Shown: one piece after another, positions 6,789-15,280 of the stretch | How the letters are laid out: each line of letters starts with the position of its first letter | Numbering within the stretch: the stretch's first letter is position 1 | NCBI GenBank assembly: GCA_029237735.1 | Contig: JAQZBU010000095.1 | Coordinates: 1 to 34,808 of the forward strand | DNA: 34,808 nt | Reading direction: 5' to 3' | Source: Ramlibacter sp. | Lineage (GTDB): Bacteria; Pseudomonadota; Gammaproteobacteria; Burkholderiales; Burkholderiaceae_C | The notes under the pieces: model-generated | Database searches by the model: none | Told to the model about the DNA's origin: nothing | Seen by the model: only the letters and a program-made list of their open reading frames with translations | Position numbers and translations under genes: made by a program

Positions 6789-9343
6789 GGTGTGCGGCCG
6801 CCGAATTGTTCGACGATCTGGCGGCTGATCGGCAAGCCCAGGCCCGTGCCCTGCGGCCGGTGGGCGGCGGCGCCCCCCTGGCGAAACTTTTCGAAGACCA
6901 GCTGCTGCTGGTCCGGCGCCACGCCGGGGCCGTTGTCGCACACTTCGATGGTGGCGCGGCGGTCGTCGCTGCGCAGCCGCACGATCACGCGGCCGCTGCC
7001 CTGCGGCACGAACTTCACCGCGTTGGACAGCAGGTTCAGCAGCACCTGCAGCAGCCGATCGCGATCCGCATGCAGAACCGGAACCTGCGCGGGCTGCTCG
7101 ACCTGCAGCTGCGCGCCTCGCTCGCGGAACGTTCCGGCCGTCGTCTGCACCGCATGCCCGATCAGCTCGCGCAGGTCGATGGCATCGTTGCGCCATTCGG
7201 CCTGTCCGGATTCGATCTTCGCCATGTCCAGCACCTGGTTGACGAGACGGCTGAGGCGCTCGGCTTCCGCGACCACCAGCTCGAGGAAGTGCTGGCGCTG
7301 CGCCCCGTCCATCCCGGGCTCGTCGCGCATCAGCTCGGCGAAGGCACGGATCGACGTGAGTGGCGTACGCAGTTCGTGGGTCACCGACGACATGAAGTCG
7401 TCCTTCAGCCGGTCGAGGCTTTCGAGTTGTCGGTTCAATGCCCGCACCTGCGAAGCTTCGTCGAGCATCCGAAGGATGTCCTCGGTGCCCAATGGCTCCT
7501 CCTCCACGACGCTCGCCATCGCGGCGCGCGCCGACGCGCTGCCGATCGCGCCGGCGAGCTGCGTCTCCACGTGCTGGACCAGCCGCGCGTCGGGCTCGAT
7601 CCGTTCGATGTTCGCAACGCCGGCCCGCCTCGCATAGTCGGCGAACAGCCGCTGCGCCGCGTCCACGCCGAGAAAGCGCGTCGCCAGTCGCTGCAGCTCG
7701 GCGAGCCGGGCGCGCCCGCGCCAGAACACCGGCGCCGACGCGGTGCGCCGGAACACGTCGACGAACAGCAACGCCTGGGTAGCCTCGCGCGCCGACGGCG
7801 CGCGAGCCAGCGACACCGCGACATAACAGCCGACGTTGGCCACCAGGCTCCACAGCAGCGCATGCGTGAGGCTATCCAGGCCGGCAAGACCTAACAGCTG
7901 CTCGGGGCGCAGCAGCGCGATGCCAAAGGGACCGTCCGTCATGAACGCGGTGGGCAGCCAACCCGATTTGGCGATCGATGGCAGCAGCAGCGTCCAGGTC
8001 CACAACGCGAAGCCGGTGGCCAGGCCGGCCAGCGCGCCGGCACGGGTGGCGCCCTTCCAGTACATGCCGCCGAGCAGCGCCGGCGCGAACTGCGCCACCG
8101 CGGCGAAGCTGATCAACCCGATGCTGACCAGCGCGTAGGCCTCGCCGGCAATGCGGAAATACAAATAGCCCAGCAGCAACAGAGCGACGATGACGATTCG
8201 CCGCAGCACCAGCGGCAGCGCGCTCAGGTCGCCCGCGCTGCGGCGGCGCAGCCGCAGCACCAGCGGCATCAATAGATCGTTGCTGACCATGGTGGAAACT
8301 GCGATGGCCTCGACGATCACCATGCCCGTGGCTGCCGACAGCCCGCCGATGAAAGCCACCAGCGCCAGCAGCGGCTGGTCGAACGCGAGCGGCAGCGACA
8401 GCACGAAGGTTTCGGCATCGGCGCCGCCATTGCCGAAGTGCAGCAGGCCGCCCAGCGCGATCGGCAGCACGAACAGGTTGATCAAAAGCAGGTACAGGGG
8501 GAACGCCCAGGTGGCACGCGTCACGTGGCGTTCATCGACGTTCTCGACCACCATCACCTGGAACTGGCGCGGCAGGAAAATCACAGACAGCATGGCCAGC
8601 AGCGTCAGGGCAAACCACTGCCCGCCGGCGAATCCGCTTTCGCCGCCGAGGCCGAGCAGCGGCTTCAGGTCGGCACGCGCGGCGGCTTGCGCGAAGATGT
8701 CGCCCGGCCCGTCGAAAAGCCCCCAGCACACGAAGATGCCGACGGCGACGAAGGCGACGAGCTTGACCACCGATTCGGCGGCTATCGCGGCGACCAGCCC
8801 TTCATGACGCTCGCTGGTGTCCAGATGGCGGGTGCCGAAAGCGACCGTGAAGCCAGCCAGCACCAGGGCAATGTAGAGCGTGCTGTCGCGCCACCAAGGC
8901 ACGTGCATCATTGCGGTCTCGCCGGGAAGCGCCGTCAGCAGCGCCAGCCCGCTGGCGATCGCCTTGAGCTGCAGCGCCACGTACGGCAGGATGCCAACCA
9001 GCGCCATCAAGGTGACCAGCGCGGCCAGTGCGCGGCTCTTGCCGTAGCGGCTGGAGATGAAATCGGCGATGGACGTGATGCGGTAGCTGCGCGCGGCCAA
9101 CAGCATCGCCAGCGTCGGCCCCAGGTAGATCGGCAGAAACCACAGGCCCGACGCCGCGGCACGGCCGATGCTGCCGAAATAAGTCCAGGCCGTGCAGTAG
9201 ACGCCCATGGACAGCGTGTAGACCCAGGCGTTGCCGATCACCGAGCGGCCGGCACGCGCACGGCCGTCCGCGAAATACGCGATCGCGAACAGCAAAACCA
9301 GGTAGGCGAAGGAAGCGGCCAGGACCAGGGGAGTCGAAAGCAT
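6785..9343 (-). CDS. Sodium/solute symporter-histidine kinase, CrbS/CbrA-like
   Basis: An 852-residue membrane sensor. Residues 1 to about 500 form an SSF (PutP-type) transporter with 12-13 membrane helices (opening SFAYLVLLFAIAYFADGRAR; later VYTLSMGVYCTAWTYFGSIG). A linker is followed by DHp (VTHELRTPL, H656) and HATPase_c (NLLSNAVKF, DNGPGV, GTGLGLPISRQIVE). Known relatives (CrbS, CbrA) sense carbon status, including acetate. Start 9343 is chosen over 9382 because GGAG lies just upstream and the longer start overlaps the small membrane gene. The protein stops at FGGRTP, immediately after the G2 region, so the last strand of the ATPase domain (usually WxxSxPGxGxxFxFxLP) is absent. The coiled linker before DHp also looks short. 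The stop overlaps the receiver start. Confidence 0.88.
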   Translation of the reverse strand: MLSTPLVLAASFAYLVLLFAIAYFADGRARAGRSVIGNAWVYTLSMGVYCTAWTYFGSIGRAAASGLWFLPIYLGPTLAMLLAARSYRITSIADFISSRYGKSRALAALVTLMALVGILPYVALQLKAIASGLALLTALPGETAMMHVPWWRDSTLYIALVLAGFTVAFGTRHLDTSERHEGLVAAIAAESVVKLVAFVAVGIFVCWGLFDGPGDIFAQAAARADLKPLLGLGGESGFAGGQWFALTLLAMLSVIFLPRQFQVMVVENVDERHVTRATWAFPLYLLLINLFVLPIALGGLLHFGNGGADAETFVLSLPLAFDQPLLALVAFIGGLSAATGMVIVEAIAVSTMVSNDLLMPLVLRLRRRSAGDLSALPLVLRRIVIVALLLLGYLYFRIAGEAYALVSIGLISFAAVAQFAPALLGGMYWKGATRAGALAGLATGFALWTWTLLLPSIAKSGWLPTAFMTDGPFGIALLRPEQLLGLAGLDSLTHALLWSLVANVGCYVAVSLARAPSAREATQALLFVDVFRRTASAPVFWRGRARLAELQRLATRFLGVDAAQRLFADYARRAGVANIERIEPDARLVQHVETQLAGAIGSASARAAMASVVEEEPLGTEDILRMLDEASQVRALNRQLESLDRLKDDFMSSVTHELRTPLTSIRAFAELMRDEPGMDGAQRQHFLELVVAEAERLSRLVNQVLDMAKIESGQAEWRNDAIDLRELIGHAVQTTAGTFRERGAQLQVEQPAQVPVLHADRDRLLQVLLNLLSNAVKFVPQGSGRVIVRLRSDDRRATIEVCDNGPGVAPDQQQLVFEKFRQGGAAAHRPQGTGLGLPISRQIVEQFGGRTP

Positions 9344-9356
9344 GTTCGCCGCTCCG

Positions 9357-9560
9357 TCAGTCTTCGCCCGGACCGGTCTCACTGATCAAGGCGGCGGCGG
9401 CGATCAGCAGTGCCCAGCCGATGAACAGCGCTGCAGGCATCAGCGGCAGGCCCCAGACGGTGAGGTCGCGGTCCCAAAGCGTGAGCAGCGGAAAATTCAG
9501 CAGCAGCCAACCGGCCACGAACAAGGCGAACAGGCGTTGACTGCGAAGCGGGTTGGACAT
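9357..9560 (-). CDS. Small two-helix membrane protein in symporter-kinase operon
   Basis: A 67-residue protein with two hydrophobic segments (about 9-28 and 38-60) joined by a short polar loop (LWDRDLTVWG). No enzyme motif is seen. It sits 9 bases after the DUF294 gene stop and 13 bases before the symporter-kinase start, so it belongs to the same transcript. Similar small proteins accompany solute symporters and their kinases in many bacteria, which suggests an accessory subunit of the neighbouring SSF-type kinase. This is inference from context only. Confidence 0.75.
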   Translation of the reverse strand: MSNPLRSQRLFALFVAGWLLLNFPLLTLWDRDLTVWGLPLMPAALFIGWALLIAAAALISETGPGED

Positions 9561-9569
9561 GCTGGTTTT

Positions 9570-10817
9570 CTACATGGCGTCGAGACGGAAGCGCTGGCGC
9601 AGCAGCCCCCGGAAGCGCTTGTTGATCGCCAATGCGTCCTTGAGCTGGTCGCGCTCCATCGTGCTCAGGGCCGAAGGCTGCACCGAATTGCCCGGCGGCT
9701 CGCCGACCGCACGCTGGCGCAGTTGATGCCGCAGCTTCATCTCCATCAGGAAGTGCAGCGCTTCGAGCAGGTCGCGGCCCAGGTCGGCATCGATCAGCTC
9801 GCGCTCGACGAGGCGGCGCAGCCGCTGCGCCGTCCCGGGCTCACGCACCCCGTGCCGCAGGCACAGCGCGCGCACGCCGTGCACGATGGGAAAGGTGCCG
9901 AGCTTCTTGAGATCCAGCGGCTGTTCGTCAGCGCGCAGGGTCAGGCGCGTCCAAAGGCTCTGCGGCTCGTCGAACTGATCGGCCGCGGCAGCGAAGCGCG
10001 CGAGGAAGGCGTCCCCGCCGGTGAGTATGTGATCCAGATATTGCCGCAGCTCTTGCAGCAGGGCGGCATCGCCGGCCACCCGTGCCGCATCGAAAAAGAT
10101 GGCCAGGTTCATCGTGCCCTGCGGATCGGCGCCGTAAATCCAGTCGCGCAGCGTCTCGCGAAAGCGCGCCACACTGCCGCGCCACAGCGGGTTGGTCAGC
10201 ATGATGCCGCCGGGGGCCAGCAGGCTCCACAGGCGCTCGATCAGGCGCTGGTTGAGCGCGCCGACCAGCCGCGAGACGCGCTCGATGCGCATGCCGCCGT
10301 CGTGCAGCAGGGTGATCATCGCGTCCGTGCGGTCGGCCACGGCCTTCAGGTCCGCGAGCGAAGCGGCTTCGTCTATCTGCGCCGCCAGCACGTGCGAATG
10401 GTTCGCGACGAAGCTGACGAGGTCGAGTTGTGCGACCAGGCCCAGCACCGTGTCACCGTCACGCACCAGCAGCCGATGCACGCGGTGACGCACCATCAGC
10501 CAGAGGGCCTCGTACAGCTCCGCGTCGGGATGCACTTCGATCAGCTCGAACCGGGACACGTCGCGTACCGCCATCGCCGCGGGCGGCTCGCCGCGCAACA
10601 GCGCGTCACGCAGGTCGGTGGTGGTGAAGATGCCCAGCCGTGATCCGTCGCGCACCAGCGTATGTGTCACGCCATGCTGGGACATCGATTGGCAGACCGA
10701 CACCAGATCGAGCGAGCCGTCGACGTAAAGGGGCTTGCGCACATACGTGTCCCGCACACGAGCAGTGACCAGCGAGAGCATCTCGCGCTGCGATTCGGTT
10801 TCGCGGGAGTCCGGCAT
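9570..10817 (-). CDS. CBS-pair/DUF294 protein lacking its nucleotidyltransferase core
   Basis: A 415-residue protein. Residues about 22-160 form a CBS-domain pair (VRKPLYVDGSLDLVSVCQSM... LIEVHPDAELYEALWLM). Residues 201-415 match the C-terminal part of the DUF294 nucleotidyltransferase-like family (GGIMLTNPLWR, DWIYGADPQGTMNLAIFFDA, LKKLGTFPIVHGVRALCL, final INKRFRGLLRQRFRLDAM). The GSxGRxEQ...DQDN catalytic block normally found between LLAP and GGIM is missing without loss of frame (junction 10208-10215). The cyclic-nucleotide-binding domain that usually precedes the CBS pair is also absent. The ATG has no clear ribosome site, and the frame stays open upstream. Relatives sit beside actP and CrbS genes and are thought to regulate carbon uptake. 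As read, the enzyme core is lost. Confidence 0.8.
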   Translation of the reverse strand: MPDSRETESQREMLSLVTARVRDTYVRKPLYVDGSLDLVSVCQSMSQHGVTHTLVRDGSRLGIFTTTDLRDALLRGEPPAAMAVRDVSRFELIEVHPDAELYEALWLMVRHRVHRLLVRDGDTVLGLVAQLDLVSFVANHSHVLAAQIDEAASLADLKAVADRTDAMITLLHDGGMRIERVSRLVGALNQRLIERLWSLLAPGGIMLTNPLWRGSVARFRETLRDWIYGADPQGTMNLAIFFDAARVAGDAALLQELRQYLDHILTGGDAFLARFAAAADQFDEPQSLWTRLTLRADEQPLDLKKLGTFPIVHGVRALCLRHGVREPGTAQRLRRLVERELIDADLGRDLLEALHFLMEMKLRHQLRQRAVGEPPGNSVQPSALSTMERDQLKDALAINKRFRGLLRQRFRLDAM

Positions 10818-10831
10818 GGCAGAAGCAGGAA

Positions 10832-10864
10832 GCGGGACAGCAGCCAGTGTAGCCGCTGTCCCGC
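10832..10864 (-). terminator. Hairpin between actP and the DUF294 gene
   Basis: Perfect 10-bp arms GCGGGACAGC (10832-10841) and GCTGTCCCGC (10855-10864) enclose a 13-base loop in the 70-base gap after actP. On the transcribed (-) strand the stem is followed by TTCCTGCTTCTGCC, which is pyrimidine-rich but not a strong U run. It is better seen as a partial terminator or mRNA-stability stem that would lower expression of the downstream regulatory genes relative to actP. Confidence 0.45.
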
Positions 10865-10887
10865 CGCATCCGAGCCTGGCGTGGCCC

Positions 10888-12615
10888 TTAGTGGCCGCTC
10901 GCGCCCGAGGCGCCGATGCCGGTCTCGGAGCGCACCTGCTGCGCCAGGAAGCCGGCCCGATCGATGCGGGCGCGGTTGCTCTTGTCGAGCACCGAAAACA
11001 GCCAGATGCCGAAGAAGCCGATGGCCATGGAGAACAGCGCCGGGCTGGTGTAGGGGAACAGGGCCGAACCCTTGGGGTTACCCAGCGTGGCTTCCCACAC
11101 CGACGGTGAGACCACCGTCAGCGCGACCGACGAGACGAGCCCCAGGAAGCCGCCGATCACCGCGCCTTTGGTGGTGCAGTCCTTCCACAGCACGCTCATG
11201 AAGAGCACCGGGAAGTTGGCCGAAGCGGCAATGGCGAAGGCCAGGCTGACCATGAAGGCGATGTTCTGCTTCTCGAAGGCGATGCCCAGCAGCACGGCCA
11301 CGATGCCCAGGCCCACCGTTGTGATGCGCGAGACCTTCAGCTCCGACGCGCTGTCGGCCTTGCCATGCTTGAATACCGTGGCGTACAAGTCGTGCGACAC
11401 CGCTGAAGCGCCGGAGAGCGTCAGCCCGGCCACGACGGCCAGGATGGTGGCGAAGGCCACAGCGGAGATGAACCCGAGGAAGATGTTGCCGCCCACCGCG
11501 TTGGCCAGGTGGATGGCGGCCATGTTGCCGCCGCCCTGCAGCGCGCCATTGGCGTCCAGGAACGTGGGGTTCGTCAGCACGAAGGTGATGGCGCCGAAAC
11601 CGATGATGAAGGTCAGCAGGTAGAAGTAGCCGATCCAGCCGGTCGCCCACATCACCGACTTGCGCGCTTCCTTGGCGCTGGGCACGGTGAAGAAGCGCAT
11701 GAGAATGTGCGGCAGTCCGGCGGTGCCGAACATCAGCGCCATGCCGAAGCTGATGGTGGAGATCGGGTCCTTGACGAAGTTGCCCGGCCCCATGATCGAC
11801 TGCCCGATGGCCGCGGCCACTTCGGCGGTCTTGCCATCCTTCAGGGCCAGGTCGGTCTTGATCTTGACGGCGCCGGCGAACATTGCCTCGGGCGAAAAAC
11901 CGAAGTGCCACATGACCGACGCCGCCATGAAAGTGGCGCCACCGAGAAGCATGCAGGCCTTGATGATCTGCACCCAGGTCGTGGCCGTCATGCCGCCGAA
12001 CAGCACATACACCATCATCAGCGCACCGACGATGACGACCGCCATCCAGTACTCCAGCCCGAACAGCAGCTTGATCAGCTGGCCCGCGCCCACCATCTGG
12101 GCGATCAGGTAGAACGCCACCACGACCAGCGTGCCCGAAGCGGCGAAGACGCGTACCGGCGTCTGCTCGAAGCGGAAGGCCGCGACGTCGGCGAAGGTGA
12201 ACTTGCCCAGGTTGCGCAGGCGCTCCGCCATCAGGAAGGTGATCACCGGCCATCCGACCAGGAAGCCGATCGAATAGATGAGGCCGTCGAAACCGGATGC
12301 CATCACGGCGGCGGAAATGCCCAGGAAGGACGCCGCCGACATGTAGTCGCCCGCGATCGCCAAGCCGTTCTGGAAGCCGGTGATGCCGCCGCCGGCGGTG
12401 TAGAAATCAGCCGCGCTCTTGGTGCGCGCGGCCGCCCATTTGGTGACGAACAGCGTGAACAGGACGAAAACACCGAACATGCCGATGGCCGTCCAGTTGG
12501 TGGACTGCTTCTGCGCCTGGCCGAGGTCCGCGCCGGCCGCATGGGCGCCCGCAACAAGGGCCAGCAATGCAAGGATGCCCAGGGCGGCCTTGCCGGAAAA
12601 CGAAAGGCGGCTCAT
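10888..12615 (-). CDS. actP: Cation/acetate symporter ActP
   Basis: A 575-residue sodium:solute symporter (SSF family) of the ActP/acetate permease group, located in the inner membrane. It imports acetate and related short monocarboxylates. An N-terminal signal-like segment (residues 7-27) is followed by about 13 membrane helices. Family blocks seen include [65 protein letters not shown] and [13 protein letters not shown]. Start 12615 overlaps the DUF485 stop by four bases (ATGA), the usual yjcH-actP coupling. The upstream DUF485 gene and downstream sensor genes support acetate transport under carbon control. The length matches the family and no lesion is seen. Confidence 0.95.
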   Translation of the reverse strand: MSRLSFSGKAALGILALLALVAGAHAAGADLGQAQKQSTNWTAIGMFGVFVLFTLFVTKWAAARTKSAADFYTAGGGITGFQNGLAIAGDYMSAASFLGISAAVMASGFDGLIYSIGFLVGWPVITFLMAERLRNLGKFTFADVAAFRFEQTPVRVFAASGTLVVVAFYLIAQMVGAGQLIKLLFGLEYWMAVVIVGALMMVYVLFGGMTATTWVQIIKACMLLGGATFMAASVMWHFGFSPEAMFAGAVKIKTDLALKDGKTAEVAAAIGQSIMGPGNFVKDPISTISFGMALMFGTAGLPHILMRFFTVPSAKEARKSVMWATGWIGYFYLLTFIIGFGAITFVLTNPTFLDANGALQGGGNMAAIHLANAVGGNIFLGFISAVAFATILAVVAGLTLSGASAVSHDLYATVFKHGKADSASELKVSRITTVGLGIVAVLLGIAFEKQNIAFMVSLAFAIAASANFPVLFMSVLWKDCTTKGAVIGGFLGLVSSVALTVVSPSVWEATLGNPKGSALFPYTSPALFSMAIGFFGIWLFSVLDKSNRARIDRAGFLAQQVRSETGIGASGASGH

Positions 12616-12920
12616 TTCAGCACTCCACGGGTGATCTGGTCGGTCAGGTCGTCGAACTCGCTGTTGGCGCGTTTGACGTAATAGGCGGTGATGGCGACGG
12701 TGAAGACGATGACGCCGAAGCCGAGCGGGATGCCCAGCGTCATGACGCCATCGCCCAGGCGCTGCGACACCAGCGGCTTGGCGAAAGCCACCAGCAGGAT
12801 GAAGCCGTAGTACACGACCATCATCGCCAGCGTCAGCCACCAGCCGAAGCTGCTTCGCTTGGCTTTCAGCTCCTGATATTTCGGGTGGCTCGCGATGCGT
12901 TGCACGAGATCGTCTTCCAT
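12612..12920 (-). CDS. DUF485 membrane protein (YjcH-like)
   Basis: A 102-residue inner-membrane protein with two hydrophobic helices (about 27-48 and 60-82), preceded by [18 protein letters not shown], the hallmark of the DUF485/YjcH family. It is co-translated with actP (overlap ATGA at 12612-12615) and is regarded as an accessory of ActP-type symporters. AAGGAG lies 5 bases before ATG 12920. It is the first gene after a 119-base gap that holds a GTCAGAGC direct repeat (12971-12988), so the actP transcript probably starts here. Confidence 0.93.
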   Translation of the reverse strand: MEDDLVQRIASHPKYQELKAKRSSFGWWLTLAMMVVYYGFILLVAFAKPLVSQRLGDGVMTLGIPLGFGVIVFTVAITAYYVKRANSEFDDLTDQITRGVLK

Positions 12921-12970
12921 GGGGTCTCCTTGTCCGGATGTCGGCTTAGTTCGCTGATGGTGCGTGACGG

Positions 12971-12988
12971 AACTGACTGCGCTCTGAC
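12971..12988 (-). promoter_or_regulatory. GTCAG direct repeat upstream of DUF485-actP
   Basis: On the (-) strand, GTCAGAGC is followed after three bases by GTCAG, an 11-bp period, 51-68 bases before the DUF485 start. The same arrangement lies upstream of the MFS gene (14368-14387). The position fits an activator site just upstream of a promoter. The binding protein is unknown. Confidence 0.45.
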
Positions 12989-13039
12989 TTTCAGCAAACA
13001 ATGTCCGACACGGGCAATGGCTGAGTTCGACAATCGCGT

Positions 13040-14306
13040 TCAGTCACGCGCATAGATATCGACGTCCTTGGTTTCCTTGATGAACAGCGTGCCGATGACG
13101 AAGGTCGCGGCGGCGATGATGATCGGGTACCAGAGGCCGTTGTACATGTTGCCGGTCTGTGCCACGATGGCGAACGCGGTAGTAGGCAGCAGGCCGCCGA
13201 ACCATCCGTTGCCAATGTGATAGGGCAGGCTCATCGAGGTGTAGCGGATGCGCGTCGGGAACATTTCCACCAACATCGCGGCGATCGGGCCGTAGACCAT
13301 GGTGGATCTTGATCGTCGCGGGCGTGCCCGGTGCGGCGGCCACGTTGTCGTAGCTTACCGAAGCTCCGGCCAGCACCTGCTTGGCGATGTCGCACGAGCT
13401 GGTGAACTTGACAGTGCCGGTGGGGTTGAACTGGAACGAGCATTCCGCCGGGTCCGCCGTCACGACGACCTTGTTCTTCGCCTGCGCCGCGGCCAGGTCC
13501 GGGTTGGCGGCCTTGGTCAATGCGGTGAACACCGGGAAGTACGTCAACGCGGCCAGCAGGCAGCCAGCCATGATGATGGGCTTGCGGCCGATCTTGTCGG
13601 ACAGCGCGCCGAACACGATGAAGAACGGCGTGCCGATCAACAGAGAGACGGCAACCAGGATGTTGGCGGTGGCGCCATCGACCTTGAGCGCTTGCGTCAG
13701 GAAGAACAGCGCGTAGAACTGGCCCGAGTACCAGACCACGGCCTGGCCGGCCGTGAGGCCGATCAGCGCCAGGATCACGATCTTCAGGTTCTTCCACTGC
13801 CCGAAGGATTCCGTCAGTGGCGCCTTCGAGGTGCGGCCCTCGGCCTTCATCTTCTGGAACGCGGGCGACTCGTTCATCGACAGGCGGATCCAGACCGAGA
13901 TGGCCAGCAGCAGGATCGAGACGATGAAAGGAACACGCCAGCCCCAGTCGACGGGCGCGGCCGCGCCGATGGTGGCGTAGTTCGGCAGGATGCCCACGAT
14001 GAACGTGGACAAGCCCATGATCAGGATGGTGACCAGGAAGGTGTACTTGCGGCCGATCATGTCGCCCAGGCGGCCGAAGAAGATCGCGCCGAAGGGACGC
14101 ACGATGAAACCGGCGGCGAACGCCAGCAGCGCGAAGATGAAGGCGGAACCCGCGTCCAGCCCCGAGAAAAACTGCTTGGCGATGATCGCTGCGAGCGAGC
14201 CATACAAGTAGAAGTCATACCACTCGAATACGGTGCCGAGCGACGAAGCGAAGATCACTTTCTTCTCTTCAGCGGACATCGGCCGGTGGGCGGCGGCTGT
14301 AGCCAT
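13040..14306 (-). pseudogene. MHS-family MFS metabolite:proton symporter, two internal losses
   Basis: A major-facilitator protein of the metabolite:H+ symporter group (ProP/ShiA/KgtP-like). The opening block is VFEWYDFYLYGSLAAI, then RPFGAIFFGRLGDMIGRKYTF, the cytoplasmic loop ESPAFQKMKAEGRTSKAPL, and the end IKETKDVDIYARD. Two losses are evident. At 13948-13953 the chain jumps in frame from TIGAAAPV to DWGWRVPF, omitting helices 4-5 with the family motif LQGxxLGGExGG. At 13300-13306 the frame changes from ATIKIH to MVYGPIAAMLVEMFP, so the final part lies in another frame (13040-13300). Start 14306 has GGAG upstream. In relatives this gene often precedes DUF485-actP. As read it cannot give a normal transporter. 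Confidence 0.8.
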
Positions 14307-14367
14307 GGGGTGTTGTCTCCTTACGTTGAGTGCCCAGGATGGACACGAGGCGCAATTCTTGAAGACA

Positions 14368-14387
14368 GCTCTGACCGGGCTCTGACG
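14368..14387 (-). promoter_or_regulatory. GTCAGAGC direct repeats upstream of the MFS gene
   Basis: Two copies of GTCAGAGC (14379-14386 and 14368-14375 on the (-) strand) are spaced by three bases, one helical turn apart, 62-81 bases before the MFS start. A third copy lies at 14443-14450, in a 12-base identity shared by 14376-14387 and 14440-14451. The matching repeat upstream of DUF485 suggests one regulator for both transporter promoters. Confidence 0.5.
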
Positions 14388-14589
14388 CGAAACCAACATG
14401 TTCTTGCGCCGAGCCAACGGGACCTTTCACCAAACTTAACGGGCTCTGACGATTTAGGGTGAAACCCTCAAGGAACGTTTCACGATGCGGTGTGTCGGCC
14501 AAAACTCACAGACTGCGGGGGTGCCAGCCGACCAGCGGCTTCCAGCTCGACCGGGATCATGAAGGTTTGAAAAGAGAGGAACACAGCCC

Positions 14590-15096
14590 ATGAGCCACGA
14601 CAAATCCTTCCAGCATGACCTCTGGGAAATGATCAAGGACATCAAGTTTGCGATGCTCACGCATCGCCACGCCGACGGCACGCTGCATGCGCATCCGCTC
14701 ACAACGCAGAACCGCTCGCTCAAGCCGGGCGAGCCGCTTTGCTTCTTCGTATCAAAGCAGACTGAAGTGGGACAGCGCCTGCGTTCCGACGGCAACGTAT
14801 GCCTGTCCTATGCGGACCTCAAGAAAGACCAGTGGATCTCCGTGTCCGGCCAGGCCACGATCAGCGAAGACATGGACACGAAAAAGAAGCTGTTCAACGC
14901 GCTGGCCAAGGCCTGGTTTCCCGGCGGCGCCGAAGACCCGGACCTCGAGTTGGTGGAGGTGCGCATCGTGAACGCCGAATACTGGGACATCAAGGAAAAC
15001 AAGGTCACGCAGCTGCTGAAGATGGCCACCGCCGCTGTGACGGGTAACAAGCCCGAGATGGGTGAACACCGCGAATTGAACGTCGCCGGTCATTAG
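14590..15096 (+). CDS. PNPOx-fold general stress protein
   Basis: A 168-residue cytoplasmic protein of the pyridoxamine 5'-phosphate oxidase-like general stress family (split-barrel fold, flavin binding). Typical blocks are FAMLTHRHADGTLHAHPLTT, LCFFVSKQTEV, VCLSYADLKKDQWISVSG and FPGGAEDPDLELVEVRI. GAGAGGA lies 11 bases before ATG 14590. It is a single gene, divergent from the MFS gene across a 283-base region. That region contains the GTCAGAGC repeats and a small AGGGT-GAA-ACCCT hairpin near 14456. Relatives bind FMN or FAD and respond to stress; the substrate is unknown. Confidence 0.9.
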   Translation: MSHDKSFQHDLWEMIKDIKFAMLTHRHADGTLHAHPLTTQNRSLKPGEPLCFFVSKQTEVGQRLRSDGNVCLSYADLKKDQWISVSGQATISEDMDTKKKLFNALAKAWFPGGAEDPDLELVEVRIVNAEYWDIKENKVTQLLKMATAAVTGNKPEMGEHRELNVAGH

Positions 15097-15280
15097 CTGG
15101 ACGGGCATTCCCCGTTGTCGCCTGCAATCCGCGTGCTCGGGTACCGGGTACCGCCTGCCGCGTCGCGAGCGCTCGCCACCCAACGCGGAACGTGACGCCA
15201 GCCACCCCCGATGGCTCGGGTAAACTCCAACAGCTGTTTCGCCGCAAGCTGCGAACGCTGTACAGTTCCTGGAGGGCCGG

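Noticed and set aside
6423..7853. Extended 476-codon frame for the receiver gene
   Set aside because: Upstream of ATG 6788 the product is out-of-frame translation of the symporter-kinase; the receiver alone is complete at 121 residues.
15165..15176. 12-bp palindrome GCGAGCGCTCGC before the PAS kinase
   Set aside because: Short GC palindromes are expected often at this base composition, and it has no clear position relative to a promoter.
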